A stretch of 64,000 bases of DNA, from the NCBI GenBank assembly GCA_019747895.1, contig JAIEQF010000001.1, positions 24,068-88,067 of the forward strand. Reading direction: 5' to 3'. Every line of letters begins with the position of its first letter. Position 1 is the first letter of the stretch. The notes beneath the pieces were generated by a model. The model was given only the letters and a program-made list of their open reading frames with translations, did no database searches and was not told the DNA's origin. Below, piece after piece: positions 18,096 to 25,845 of the stretch. This DNA is from Chthoniobacterales bacterium. Its GTDB lineage: Bacteria > Verrucomicrobiota > Verrucomicrobiia > Chthoniobacterales > UBA6821. A program made the position numbers and the translations under genes.

Positions 18096-18744
18096 GGATG
18101 GATGAAGGAAGAAGATAGTCGACGTTTTTGTTTTTGGCGAGACGTTCTCGAATTTCTGTAGAAGAAATATCGATACAACGACCTAACAGAATGGGGTCAA
18201 GAATAGGGTCAGCCATCGAATTTCGCGAAATGGGGTCAGTCATCGAGTTTCGTGAAAGAACGACAAACGAAACAAGTTTTTGTAGCTCTTCACTCTCTTT
18301 CCATCCAGGGAGACCAGCAAGTTGATCTTCGCCAATGAGGAAAACAAAAGTTGCTCCTCGATGTTCTTGTTGAAGCTCTTTGACTGTATCGATGGTAAAA
18401 GAAGGGCCTGTTCGAGAAAGCTCTCGCGGATCAATGCTCCAACCATTTCTTCCGCGAATCGCTAGCTCCATCATCGCTACGCGATCCTCTGCAGAAGCCG
18501 CTGGAGGCTGGTTTGTTTTGTAGGGAGAAATTTTAGCAGGAATTAAAATCAGTTGATCCAACTTTAATTTTTCAAAAGCAGCCTCCGCTAAAATCAGGTG
18601 TCCCAAATGAATCGGATCAAACGTGCCACCGAAGAGGCCGATGCGGCCATCTCCTGCTTCGCAGGAGCAGGTAACAGGTTGCAGGTAACAGGTTGCAGGA
18701 ACTTTACTCTGTAGAGTGGAGTTAAGCTCAATTTGTCGATTCAT
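18049..18744 (-). CDS. nadD: Nicotinate-nucleotide adenylyltransferase
   Basis: The catalytic motif GGTFDPIHLGH is at residues 39-49 and the C-terminal ISSTEIR motif is present. The enzyme adenylates nicotinate mononucleotide to deamido-NAD. Two oddities: residues 13-30 (PATCYLQPVTCSCEAG) are encoded by CCTGCAA/CCTGTTA heptamers and precede the normal start of the domain, so the true start may be later or the repeat may have been captured by the gene. Before the ISSTEIR motif there is also a duplicated nonapeptide RNSM(T/A)DPIS from a 27-bp tandem repeat. Together with rsfS and pncC it forms a tight cluster on the minus strand; nadD-rsfS pairing is common in bacteria. Confidence 0.92.
   Translation of the reverse strand: MNRQIELNSTLQSKVPATCYLQPVTCSCEAGDGRIGLFGGTFDPIHLGHLILAEAAFEKLKLDQLILIPAKISPYKTNQPPAASAEDRVAMMELAIRGRNGWSIDPRELSRTGPSFTIDTVKELQQEHRGATFVFLIGEDQLAGLPGWKESEELQKLVSFVVLSRNSMTDPISRNSMADPILDPILLGRCIDISSTEIRERLAKNKNVDYLLPSSIHDYIKTKKLYQKSDC
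18667..18700 (-). repeat. Heptamer array inside the 5' end of nadD
   Basis: Units of CCTGCAA, CCTGTTA and CCTGCAA read in sense with nadD and encode LQPVTC, the same hexapeptide that an array encodes at the start of nagZ (20054-20082). A further short array is at 18757-18778. Confidence 0.75.
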
Positions 18745-18790
18745 TTAAAAAAAATTTCCTGTAACCTGTAACCTGTAAAGCTGTCCCCTG

Positions 18791-19996
18791 TTATTGATAC
18801 AACAAAAACGGCTGCCGTTCATATCGGAAATGGTTCAAGAAAGGCGTCCAGCTAGCAATGATTTGCTCTGGAGATTTTCTGGCGAGTTCTTCTTTAATGT
18901 TGGAGCTCCCGTAGACTTTATAAAAGAGATTTAGTTTTTCATGTGGAGCACGAGCGATGAGAGTGCCATGAGTCTGATGATAACTTGCTGCTAACAAGTA
19001 AAGCGAGGCTGCAGCGAGATTGCCACTGTGTGGATTAATTTTAAAACGAACTCCTTTGCCGCATCGCGTTGCATAAGGATAGACCCCCATGCCATTACAT
19101 TTTGAGAGCAAGTAAGGATAGAGTGTTGGCTTAATCCAGTGAGCTGTAAAAAATTCAAAGGCCGAAGTGGTTCCAATGCCAATATCAATCCCCTCGCCTA
19201 ATTCACTTACGACGCCGGTGACGACGTAATAAAAAGGTGAAGAGCAATTTGGAATGTTGGGAGAAGGTTTCACCCAAGCAAGTCCGGTGTTAGACCAGAC
19301 CATGGAACGAGACCAGCCATGCATCCGAACGACTTTGAGATCGGCTTTGATGGGACTCATCCATCCTTTTTCATTGGCCATCATGGCAAGCTCGCCCATC
19401 GTCATTCCATGGACATAGGGAACCGGAAGTTGACCGACAAAAGAAACCCATTGAGGATCAAGTGGCATTCCCTCGACACGTTCTCCACCGAGAGGATTGG
19501 GGCGATCGAGAATAACAAATTCTTTATGCTGCTCTGCGCAAGCCTGCAGGCACTTCGCCATCGTACTGATGTAGGTGTAACTACGGCATCCAATGTCTTG
19601 CATGTCAAAAACCAGGACATCAATGCCAGCCAACATTTGCGGCGTTGGTTTACGCGTATCGCCGTAGAGTGAATAAGCCGTTAAGCCAGTCAGACGATCG
19701 CGTCGCGAGCGGACATTGACCCCTGCTTTTTCCACACCATCCAAACCATGTTCAGGCGTATAAAGCGCAACAAGGTGCACATTTTTCTTTAAAACAAGTC
19801 GAGTCAAGACGCCTTGCTTATTGACACCTGTTTGATTTGTGACGAGCCCCACACGTTTTCCTCGCAATAGATCGAAGTGATGTTCCATAAGCACATCAAT
19901 ACCGAGATCGACGGCAGAGGCGGCTTGCACGAAAGTGCATAAGAAAAAAGTTAACGCTAATATATTTTTAAAAATCTTTTTCATTATTGTTTTCAT
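18791..19996 (-). CDS. namZ: Exo-beta-N-acetylmuramidase NamZ (DUF1343 family)
   Basis: 401 residues with a signal peptide (to about residue 28, AASA). The family pattern is clear: GKRVGLVTNQTGV, LYTPEHGLDG, DMQDIGCRSYTYIS, LDRPNPLGG and a C-terminal region with GIDIGIGTTSAFEFF. DUF1343 proteins have been shown in Bacillus to be exo-lytic muramidases releasing MurNAc from the non-reducing end of peptidoglycan fragments. It acts in the periplasm or outside. The divergent neighbour is a NagZ-type hexosaminidase, which removes the alternate GlcNAc residue, so the two fit one recycling pathway. Confidence 0.88.
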   Translation of the reverse strand: MKTIMKKIFKNILALTFFLCTFVQAASAVDLGIDVLMEHHFDLLRGKRVGLVTNQTGVNKQGVLTRLVLKKNVHLVALYTPEHGLDGVEKAGVNVRSRRDRLTGLTAYSLYGDTRKPTPQMLAGIDVLVFDMQDIGCRSYTYISTMAKCLQACAEQHKEFVILDRPNPLGGERVEGMPLDPQWVSFVGQLPVPYVHGMTMGELAMMANEKGWMSPIKADLKVVRMHGWSRSMVWSNTGLAWVKPSPNIPNCSSPFYYVVTGVVSELGEGIDIGIGTTSAFEFFTAHWIKPTLYPYLLSKCNGMGVYPYATRCGKGVRFKINPHSGNLAAASLYLLAASYHQTHGTLIARAPHEKLNLFYKVYGSSNIKEELARKSPEQIIASWTPFLNHFRYERQPFLLYQ

Positions 19997-20030
19997 TTCG
20001 TTTTTTGCAAATTAGTAATACTCTTTTTCA

Positions 20031-21185
20031 ATGAATCAACAAGTTAATAACGGCAACCTGCAACCTGTAACCTGCAACCTACCATCGCTTCGCGATCGCC
20101 TCGGCCAGCTTCTTCTCATCGGCGTTCCAGGAACAACCATTGAACCAGCTTTTGCTGATTACATTCGTCGAGTTCAACCAGGTGGCTTTATTCTTTTTGG
20201 GCGTAGTATTCAAACACCTCAACAACTCAGGAATCTGATAGATCATCTACGCGAGCTGAGCGACATTGAACCGATCATTACGATTGATCAAGAAGGAGGT
20301 CGCGTTTCGCGGCTCAAACTTCTTGGAAATGAGCCTCCCAATGCGAGACAACTGCGTGAATCAGGAAATCCCGAATTGATTCGTCGTCATGGAAAAATTA
20401 CAGGGGAGCTGCTGCGCCTATTCGGATTCAATCTCGATCTTTGTCCTGTCCTCGATATTGCTTTTGATGACGAGGCAGACAACTCTTTGCGTGGACGTTG
20501 CTACGGAACAACTGCAGAACAAGTCATCGAGCTGGCAGGTTTCTTTAATGAGGCTTTGCGGGCTACGGGAATTTTAAGTTGCGGCAAGCATTTTCCAGGA
20601 TACTCCTCTGCTGTGAGTGACCCGCATCATGAACTCTCGGCACTCCCTCGCCCTCGCACGGAACTGGAGGCGCATGAACTGAAAGTCTTTCGTCATTTTG
20701 CACCCATGATCGATAGCATGATGATTGGGCATATTGCTTTTCAAGAGCTGGATCCTTCTGGGCTTCCCGCTTCCCTCTCCTCAGCAGTGACGACAAAGCT
20801 GTTACGTGAGGAGATGGGCTTTAAGGGGCTCGTCATGACCGATGATCTCGATATGGGAGCGATCCTCAATCATTATGGTTTTGAAGAGATGCTACGACTC
20901 GGACTTGCCGCAGGTAATGACATCCTAATGATTTGTCATCGTACAGAACTTGCTGAAGAAGCTTTAAAACATCTCGCAACTTTTCCTCAAGAACAACTCG
21001 AACGCGCTCTTGCTAACATTGCCCGCTTCAAATCACGGATGGCACCACCAACCACTTTTTCAGAAGCTGCTTTTAAAAATCTTGATGACCAAGTTTGGAA
21101 ACTCCGTGTCGACACGCTCGGAGAAAAACAAGCCGCTGAAAAAAGTCCAGAGGATGGGAAGCGTTCGCCGGTTGAGGTTTATTAG
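20031..21185 (+). CDS. nagZ: Beta-N-acetylhexosaminidase (glycoside hydrolase family 3, NagZ-like)
   Basis: 384 residues. GH3 features are QEGGRVSRL, the NagZ signature KHFPGYSSAVSDPHHELS, where the loop His assists catalysis, and MTDDLDMGAI containing the Asp nucleophile. No signal peptide is seen, so the enzyme is probably cytosolic and hydrolyses GlcNAc from muropeptides. Residues 9-17 (NLQPVTCNL) are encoded by CCTGCAA/CCTGTAA heptamers; the domain proper begins near SLRDRLGQLLL at about residue 19, where no Met or good alternative start lies, so the repeat-encoded leader is probably translated. Divergent from namZ with 34 bases between starts. Confidence 0.9.
   Translation: MNQQVNNGNLQPVTCNLPSLRDRLGQLLLIGVPGTTIEPAFADYIRRVQPGGFILFGRSIQTPQQLRNLIDHLRELSDIEPIITIDQEGGRVSRLKLLGNEPPNARQLRESGNPELIRRHGKITGELLRLFGFNLDLCPVLDIAFDDEADNSLRGRCYGTTAEQVIELAGFFNEALRATGILSCGKHFPGYSSAVSDPHHELSALPRPRTELEAHELKVFRHFAPMIDSMMIGHIAFQELDPSGLPASLSSAVTTKLLREEMGFKGLVMTDDLDMGAILNHYGFEEMLRLGLAAGNDILMICHRTELAEEALKHLATFPQEQLERALANIARFKSRMAPPTTFSEAAFKNLDDQVWKLRVDTLGEKQAAEKSPEDGKRSPVEVY
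20054..20082 (+). repeat. Heptamer array inside the 5' end of nagZ
   Basis: CCTGCAA-CCTGTAA-CCTGCAA units in sense with nagZ begin 23 bases after the ATG and are translated as LQPVTC. Confidence 0.8.
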
Positions 21186-21221
21186 CGTCTGTCCAAAAAA
21201 ATAATTTTTTGACCAGCCTCT

Positions 21222-21385
21222 GGTTACAGGAGGCTGGTTACAGGATACAGGTCAAAGTTACTTGAAGAAAAATAAAGATTTTTTGAATCCGCTTTCCATT
21301 ATTCTCATTGAATCATAAGCAATTCTTTTTAGAAAGTTTAGTTGGTTTTTCCTGTGCCCTGTTAACCTGTAACCTGTAACCTGAT
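21222..21385. repeat. Pair of oppositely oriented heptamer arrays between nagZ and tRNA-Arg
   Basis: An array of GTTACAG type at 21222-21250 and its complement (CCTGTAA type) at 21355-21383 form an inverted pair around about 100 bases with no gene. The arrangement resembles a small inverted-repeat element with repeat-built ends. Confidence 0.6.
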
Positions 21386-21387
21386 CT

Positions 21388-21459
21388 TGTCCCCGGCGGG
21401 AATCGAACCCACATCAAAGATTTAGGAAACCTCTATTCTATCCGTTGAACTACGGGGAC
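21388..21459 (-). tRNA. tRNA-Arg (anticodon CCU)
   Basis: On the minus strand the acceptor GTCCCCG pairs with CGGGGAC, the D-arm is GTTC...GAAT, the T-arm is GGGTTCGATTCCC-like, and the anticodon loop TTCCTAA shows CCT, decoding AGG. The discriminator base is A and CCA is not encoded. Confidence 0.95.
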
Positions 21460-21584
21460 AAAAGTGTCTGCTTATTTTATAAACAAACCTATTTTACACA
21501 CATTTTTTCAAAAATGTAAGATCCATTTTTTTAATTACTTTTGCATTATTAAAGAAATGCCATACGCTAACTTTTTTTACAAAT

Positions 21585-23120
21585 ATGCAAAAGATGATCA
21601 AGCTACCCCCGTTTAAAACGCTGGTCATTCCAACTCTCCTACTTGCTCTGGGTGAATCTTCCAATCTTAAAGCTCAGTCCTCCCCACAGCAGCCATCAGA
21701 GTACTTTCCAACGGCTCATATTCTTGCTTTTTCCGAGGAAAAAGGCACAACACCGGATCAGAAAATAGAGAAAAAAATTCTAACAACCGATTTTAAATAC
21801 CCTTATATCCGCACGGAAGAAAAATTAGATACAACTACCAAAGTTCCCATCGGAAAAGAAGTAGCAATGGTTGCTGACCATATTCTTGTAACGCTGTCCC
21901 CAGGAGAAGAGCCACTGCATTTTCTTCAACAGCTTGATCTTCCGGGTGCCTCTTTAGAAAAAGTTCCGGTCAAATCCGCTCTTTATCGTTTGAACTTAGG
22001 AAGCATTTCTCTCGATGCTGTTCCAAAAGCGCTTCAAACCATCGCTTCGAAGCATCTCGCTGTCATTAATAGCGAACCTGATTACATTTGTTCTACGATT
22101 GACTGTAAGGAAAATAGTAATTTACCAAATGATCCTCTGTACAACTTGCAATACAATTTGTGGAGGTCGTGGACTCTTTTAGAAACAGGTGCTACCGACG
22201 GAATCGCCTTTGAAAGCGGCATTGATGCTGAAAGAGGATGGAAGATTAGAAGTAAAGCACCTTCCATTGTTGTTGCAGTTATTGATTCTGGAATTCGTTA
22301 TACCCACGAAGATTTAGCAGACAACATGTGGCATAATCCAAATCCTGTTTCTGGAGATCTCTACGGGACTAATGCTGTTGCTCATAATGGTGATCCCATG
22401 GATGACGAAGGTCACGGCACTCATTGCGCTGGGATCATTGGGGCTGTTGGTGACAATGGTATAGGTATTGCTGGAGTTGCATGGAAAGTGCAATTGATGT
22501 CCTGTAAATTTTTAGATGCTTCTGGAAAGGGAGTAATTAGTGATGAGGTAGCGGCCATTGATTATGCCTGTAATCATGGCGCTCGCATTTTAAATTGCAG
22601 CTTCGGAACAATCATTCCCTCTTCCGTAGAAAAGGCTGCATTTGAAGAAGCTCGCAGTCACAACATCATCGTTGTGGTTGCTGCAGGAAATAACCATGCG
22701 GATAATGATGATGAGAATGCCACCTTCTACAACCTTCCTTCCTACCCAGCGGCCTACAAGTTAGATAATATGGTCTCTGTTGCTTCAACATCTCTTTTTA
22801 GCCAACTCTCCAATTTTTCCAATTATGGAGCAAAAACAGTTCATCTAGCAGCTCCTGGAGAAGAAATTTACTCGACTTGGTTTAGTGATGATCACTCCTA
22901 CCATGTCGAGTCAGGGACTTCTATGGCAGCTCCTCACGTGACAGGAGCCTTGGCACTGATGATGGAACAATTTCCGAAACTTTCCAACCAACAATTAATC
23001 GCTCATCTTTTGTTCACTACAGACAAACTTCCCGAGCTAAAAGATAAAACAATTTCTGGAGGACGCCTGAATCTTTACCGTGCTTTGAAGTGGAATCAGA
23101 AGGCAAAAAGTAATGAGTAA
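21585..23120 (+). CDS. Secreted subtilisin-like serine protease (S8)
   Basis: 511 residues. An N-terminal signal peptide (hydrophobic TLVIPTLLLALG) is followed by a propeptide of about 130 residues resembling the I9-type chaperone domain (ILVTLSPGEEPLHFL ... NSEPDY). The catalytic triad is complete: Asp234 in VAVIDSGI, His277 in GHGTHCAGI and Ser446 in GTSMAAPHVTG. The protein ends soon after the catalytic domain, with no sorting tail. It should be an exported protease with autoprocessing; substrate unknown. It lies alone between tRNA-Arg and a convergent DUF502 gene. Confidence 0.93.
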   Translation: MQKMIKLPPFKTLVIPTLLLALGESSNLKAQSSPQQPSEYFPTAHILAFSEEKGTTPDQKIEKKILTTDFKYPYIRTEEKLDTTTKVPIGKEVAMVADHILVTLSPGEEPLHFLQQLDLPGASLEKVPVKSALYRLNLGSISLDAVPKALQTIASKHLAVINSEPDYICSTIDCKENSNLPNDPLYNLQYNLWRSWTLLETGATDGIAFESGIDAERGWKIRSKAPSIVVAVIDSGIRYTHEDLADNMWHNPNPVSGDLYGTNAVAHNGDPMDDEGHGTHCAGIIGAVGDNGIGIAGVAWKVQLMSCKFLDASGKGVISDEVAAIDYACNHGARILNCSFGTIIPSSVEKAAFEEARSHNIIVVVAAGNNHADNDDENATFYNLPSYPAAYKLDNMVSVASTSLFSQLSNFSNYGAKTVHLAAPGEEIYSTWFSDDHSYHVESGTSMAAPHVTGALALMMEQFPKLSNQQLIAHLLFTTDKLPELKDKTISGGRLNLYRALKWNQKAKSNE

Positions 23121-23247
23121 AGGGTAATGAGTGCTTCTAGATCAAAAATAAAATGAGACTTTTAAAACTCACATATTGATAGAATATTTTTAAAAAAATA
23201 GCGCTTGATCATTGCACCAGCTGCTCATTGCCCATTACTCTTTACTT
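23109..23247. repeat. Inverted pair of GTAATGA/CATTACT heptamer arrays at convergent gene ends
   Basis: Units GTAATGA-GTAAAGG-GTAATGA at 23109-23133 are mirrored by CATTGCC-CATTACT-CTTTACT at 23222-23247. The pair spans the ends of the subtilase and DUF502 genes and could fold as a bidirectional stem. Confidence 0.65.
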
Positions 23248-23911
23248 CTTCTTTAGGCGCAACTAATCCAGCAGACATCACCAGCTTAGTCACTTGTTCC
23301 AACGTTAGAGAACTTTCAATCACTTTTTCATTTTGAACGATGATTAAAAATCCTGTTAATGGATTGGGAGAATGAGGCACAAAAACCATCGTCATTTGCC
23401 CTCCGAGTTTTGGCTCATTAATTTGACCCGTGACATATCCGACAAGCATGCATCCTGTTGAGGGACATTCTACATAGGCTACGCGTTTAAAATTTCCTGC
23501 TGCTTTAATAGTTTTAAAAGATTCCAAAGCTTGTTTAACAATGCCGTAAATCTGCGCAACAAGTGGAATGCGATGAAATAAAGATTCAATAGCACCCAGC
23601 ACTTTATTTCCAATCACATGAGTTGTCATGAAACCCAAAACAAGGAGTATAAAAAGTGTTGTGACAAAACCTATCCCTGGGATGTTAATCTTAAGAGCAC
23701 GATATAATGGAGCTGTCACCCCATTGACAAAATTATAAGAAATTTCTAAAACGAGAACCGTCGCAATCAGTGGAACCGCTACGGCAACCCCTGTCAGAAG
23801 ACGATTGCAGAGATGATGAAATAATGACTTTGCCTCTTCTACCTCAGCCATCAAGGCTGGAAGCTCATCAGGATTTTTATTATCATTCGGAAAATTATTA
23901 AATACGTTCAT
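23225..23911 (-). CDS. DUF502 family membrane protein
   Basis: 228 residues with two strong membrane helices (about residues 40-65 and 83-105). They are followed by the conserved DUF502 segment (IPLVAQIYGIVKQALESF, then VYVECP-like VAYVECPSTGCMLVGYVTG in pieces, and MVFVPHSPNPLTGFL). The family is widespread in bacteria and plants (LCV-like proteins), with no established biochemical role. The last residues are encoded near a heptamer array. It is convergent with the subtilase gene. Confidence 0.85.
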   Translation of the reverse strand: MNVFNNFPNDNKNPDELPALMAEVEEAKSLFHHLCNRLLTGVAVAVPLIATVLVLEISYNFVNGVTAPLYRALKINIPGIGFVTTLFILLVLGFMTTHVIGNKVLGAIESLFHRIPLVAQIYGIVKQALESFKTIKAAGNFKRVAYVECPSTGCMLVGYVTGQINEPKLGGQMTMVFVPHSPNPLTGFLIIVQNEKVIESSLTLEQVTKLVMSAGLVAPKEEVKSNGQ

Positions 23912-24006
23912 AAATATTACTTCTAATTGTTAAGACTAATAAAACTAGAAACAATAGCGAGCCTGGAATTATCTCGCTGTTTTTTTCTGTTCCCTGGTTC
24001 TTCTCC

Positions 24007-24040
24007 CCTGTAACCTGCAACCTGTAACCTGCAACCTGTT
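24007..24040 (+). repeat. Heptamer array (CCTGTAA/CCTGCAA) before the ABC exporter
   Basis: About five units in sense orientation end 5 bases before the start codon of the ABC transporter at 24045, occupying the place where a ribosome binding site would be expected. Confidence 0.85.
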
Positions 24041-24044
24041 TTCA

Positions 24045-25817
24045 ATGTCTCTCTACCTTCGCGTTTTTCGTTATTTTAAACAATTTCTCTGGCAGACATT
24101 GTTTTCTCTTTTTTTAATGAGCTTGGGCGTTGCCCTCAATCTCTTAAAGCCGTGGCCATTCAAATATATTGTTGATGGCATCTTACCCTCAACGTTTGTT
24201 ACTGGTAACACTTCGCAGTTGTTTGTAGAACGCTGGCTTGGTTGGACCTCGCCTTCTGGACAAATTCTCGTTCTTTCTGCCGCGCTGGTGATCATCACGC
24301 TGCTGGCTAGCATCGTGACGCTGCTGAGCAATATTCTTCTCATTCGCATTGGACTGAAAGGAACACTTAAATTGCGTGCTGATCTTTATGCCTGCCTCCA
24401 ATCGTTGCCTCTAAAATATCACGATGCACGTCGGAGCAGCGATTCTTCTTATCGCGTTGCTTACGATTCTCAGTCGATTCAAACGATGTACAACAAAGGC
24501 TTCTCCACGATTTTCACGGAAGCGGTCACTCTTGTTGCGGCCTTTGCCTTGATGGTGCGGATGGATTGGAAGTTAACCATGGTTTCGTTTGTGGTCCTCC
24601 CTGTCGTTATGTTTGGGATTCGTTTTTATTCAGAACGAATTCGTCGTGCTTCCACTTCCATTCAAGAACGAGAAAGCGATCTGCTCGCGACAACGCAAGA
24701 AGGACTCAGCTCCGTCCGCATGATTAGGGCTTTTGGTCGCGAATCTTTTGAAATTGGTCAGTTCCTGCGCGCTGCCACGCAGAGCTTAGAGGCTAACTTT
24801 AAAATGAACATCACCTCGACGCAGAGCGCGTTGGTCGTTGGAACGTTAATGGCACTGGGAACTTCCTTGATGTATGCGATGGGAGCTTTTCAAGTGCTGC
24901 ATGGAAAATTGACACTCGGTGATCTCTTGGTCTTCGCCTCTTACCTCGTCATGCTCTATACGCCCATCGAGCAACTCACCTACACTGCTTGGGCCTTGGA
25001 AGGAGCGGCTGCAGGAGCTCAGCGCTGTTTTGAAGTTCTCGATGAACGCGAAGAAACAGAAGAGCGACCTCATGCTGCAACGCTCGAACAGGTTACGGGC
25101 GAAATCACTTTTAGCAATGTCTCTTTTTCTTACACTCCAGCAAAAGCGATTTTGAAAAAAATTAATCTGGTCATTCCTCCAGGAGAAACAGTCGCATTTG
25201 TGGGCAGTACTGGAACAGGAAAGAGCACCCTCTTGAGTTTGATTCCTAGATTCTATGATCCATGCGAAGGCGTAGTTCGTATTGATGGGCACGATCTCCG
25301 TGATCTGACGAAGGCATCGCTCCGAGCTCAGATCGGCATGGTTTTTCAAGAGACGGTTCTTTTTTCCTCGACCATCAAAGAAAATATCGCCTATGGACGC
25401 GAAGGAGCCACTGATGAAGAAATCATCGAGGCTGCAAAAAGCGCTCAGGCTTATGACTTCATCATGGCAATGCCTCACGGCTTTGACACACCAGTGGGCG
25501 AACGTGGCGGGCATCTCAGCGTGGGACAGCGTCAACGGATTGGGATTGCGCGTGCTTTTTTAAAAAATGCTCCGATCCTGCTGCTCGATGAACCAACTTC
25601 TGCACTTGATCCTGCTACAGAAAAAGAGATCATGGAAACCATCTTTGAATTGATGAAAGGACGCACTACTTTGATTGTCACTCACCGCATCGCTACGGTG
25701 CATCGACTCAAGCACATTGTCGTCTTGCAAAATGGAGCCATCGCTCAACAAGGCAGCGGCGAAGAATTATTAGCAGATGAAGGAGTTTATGCCCGACTTC
25801 ATAAGTCGATCGGATGA
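24045..25817 (+). CDS. ABC transporter, fused permease and ATPase (MsbA-like exporter)
   Basis: 590 residues: an N-terminal six-helix ABC transmembrane domain (residues about 15-320) and a C-terminal nucleotide-binding domain. Walker A is GSTGTGKST (387-395), the signature is LSVGQRQR (491-498), Walker B is ILLLDEPTSALD (511-522) and the switch His is in VTHRIAT. It is a half-transporter that should dimerise and export a lipid, glycolipid or peptide. MsbA-like lipid flipping is the closest analogy; the sphingolipid-like cassette 6 kb downstream makes a lipid substrate tempting but unproven. Confidence 0.9.
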   Translation: MSLYLRVFRYFKQFLWQTLFSLFLMSLGVALNLLKPWPFKYIVDGILPSTFVTGNTSQLFVERWLGWTSPSGQILVLSAALVIITLLASIVTLLSNILLIRIGLKGTLKLRADLYACLQSLPLKYHDARRSSDSSYRVAYDSQSIQTMYNKGFSTIFTEAVTLVAAFALMVRMDWKLTMVSFVVLPVVMFGIRFYSERIRRASTSIQERESDLLATTQEGLSSVRMIRAFGRESFEIGQFLRAATQSLEANFKMNITSTQSALVVGTLMALGTSLMYAMGAFQVLHGKLTLGDLLVFASYLVMLYTPIEQLTYTAWALEGAAAGAQRCFEVLDEREETEERPHAATLEQVTGEITFSNVSFSYTPAKAILKKINLVIPPGETVAFVGSTGTGKSTLLSLIPRFYDPCEGVVRIDGHDLRDLTKASLRAQIGMVFQETVLFSSTIKENIAYGREGATDEEIIEAAKSAQAYDFIMAMPHGFDTPVGERGGHLSVGQRQRIGIARAFLKNAPILLLDEPTSALDPATEKEIMETIFELMKGRTTLIVTHRIATVHRLKHIVVLQNGAIAQQGSGEELLADEGVYARLHKSIG

Positions 25818-25845
25818 GAATGCCTTTTATTGATCTTTTTCTAAA

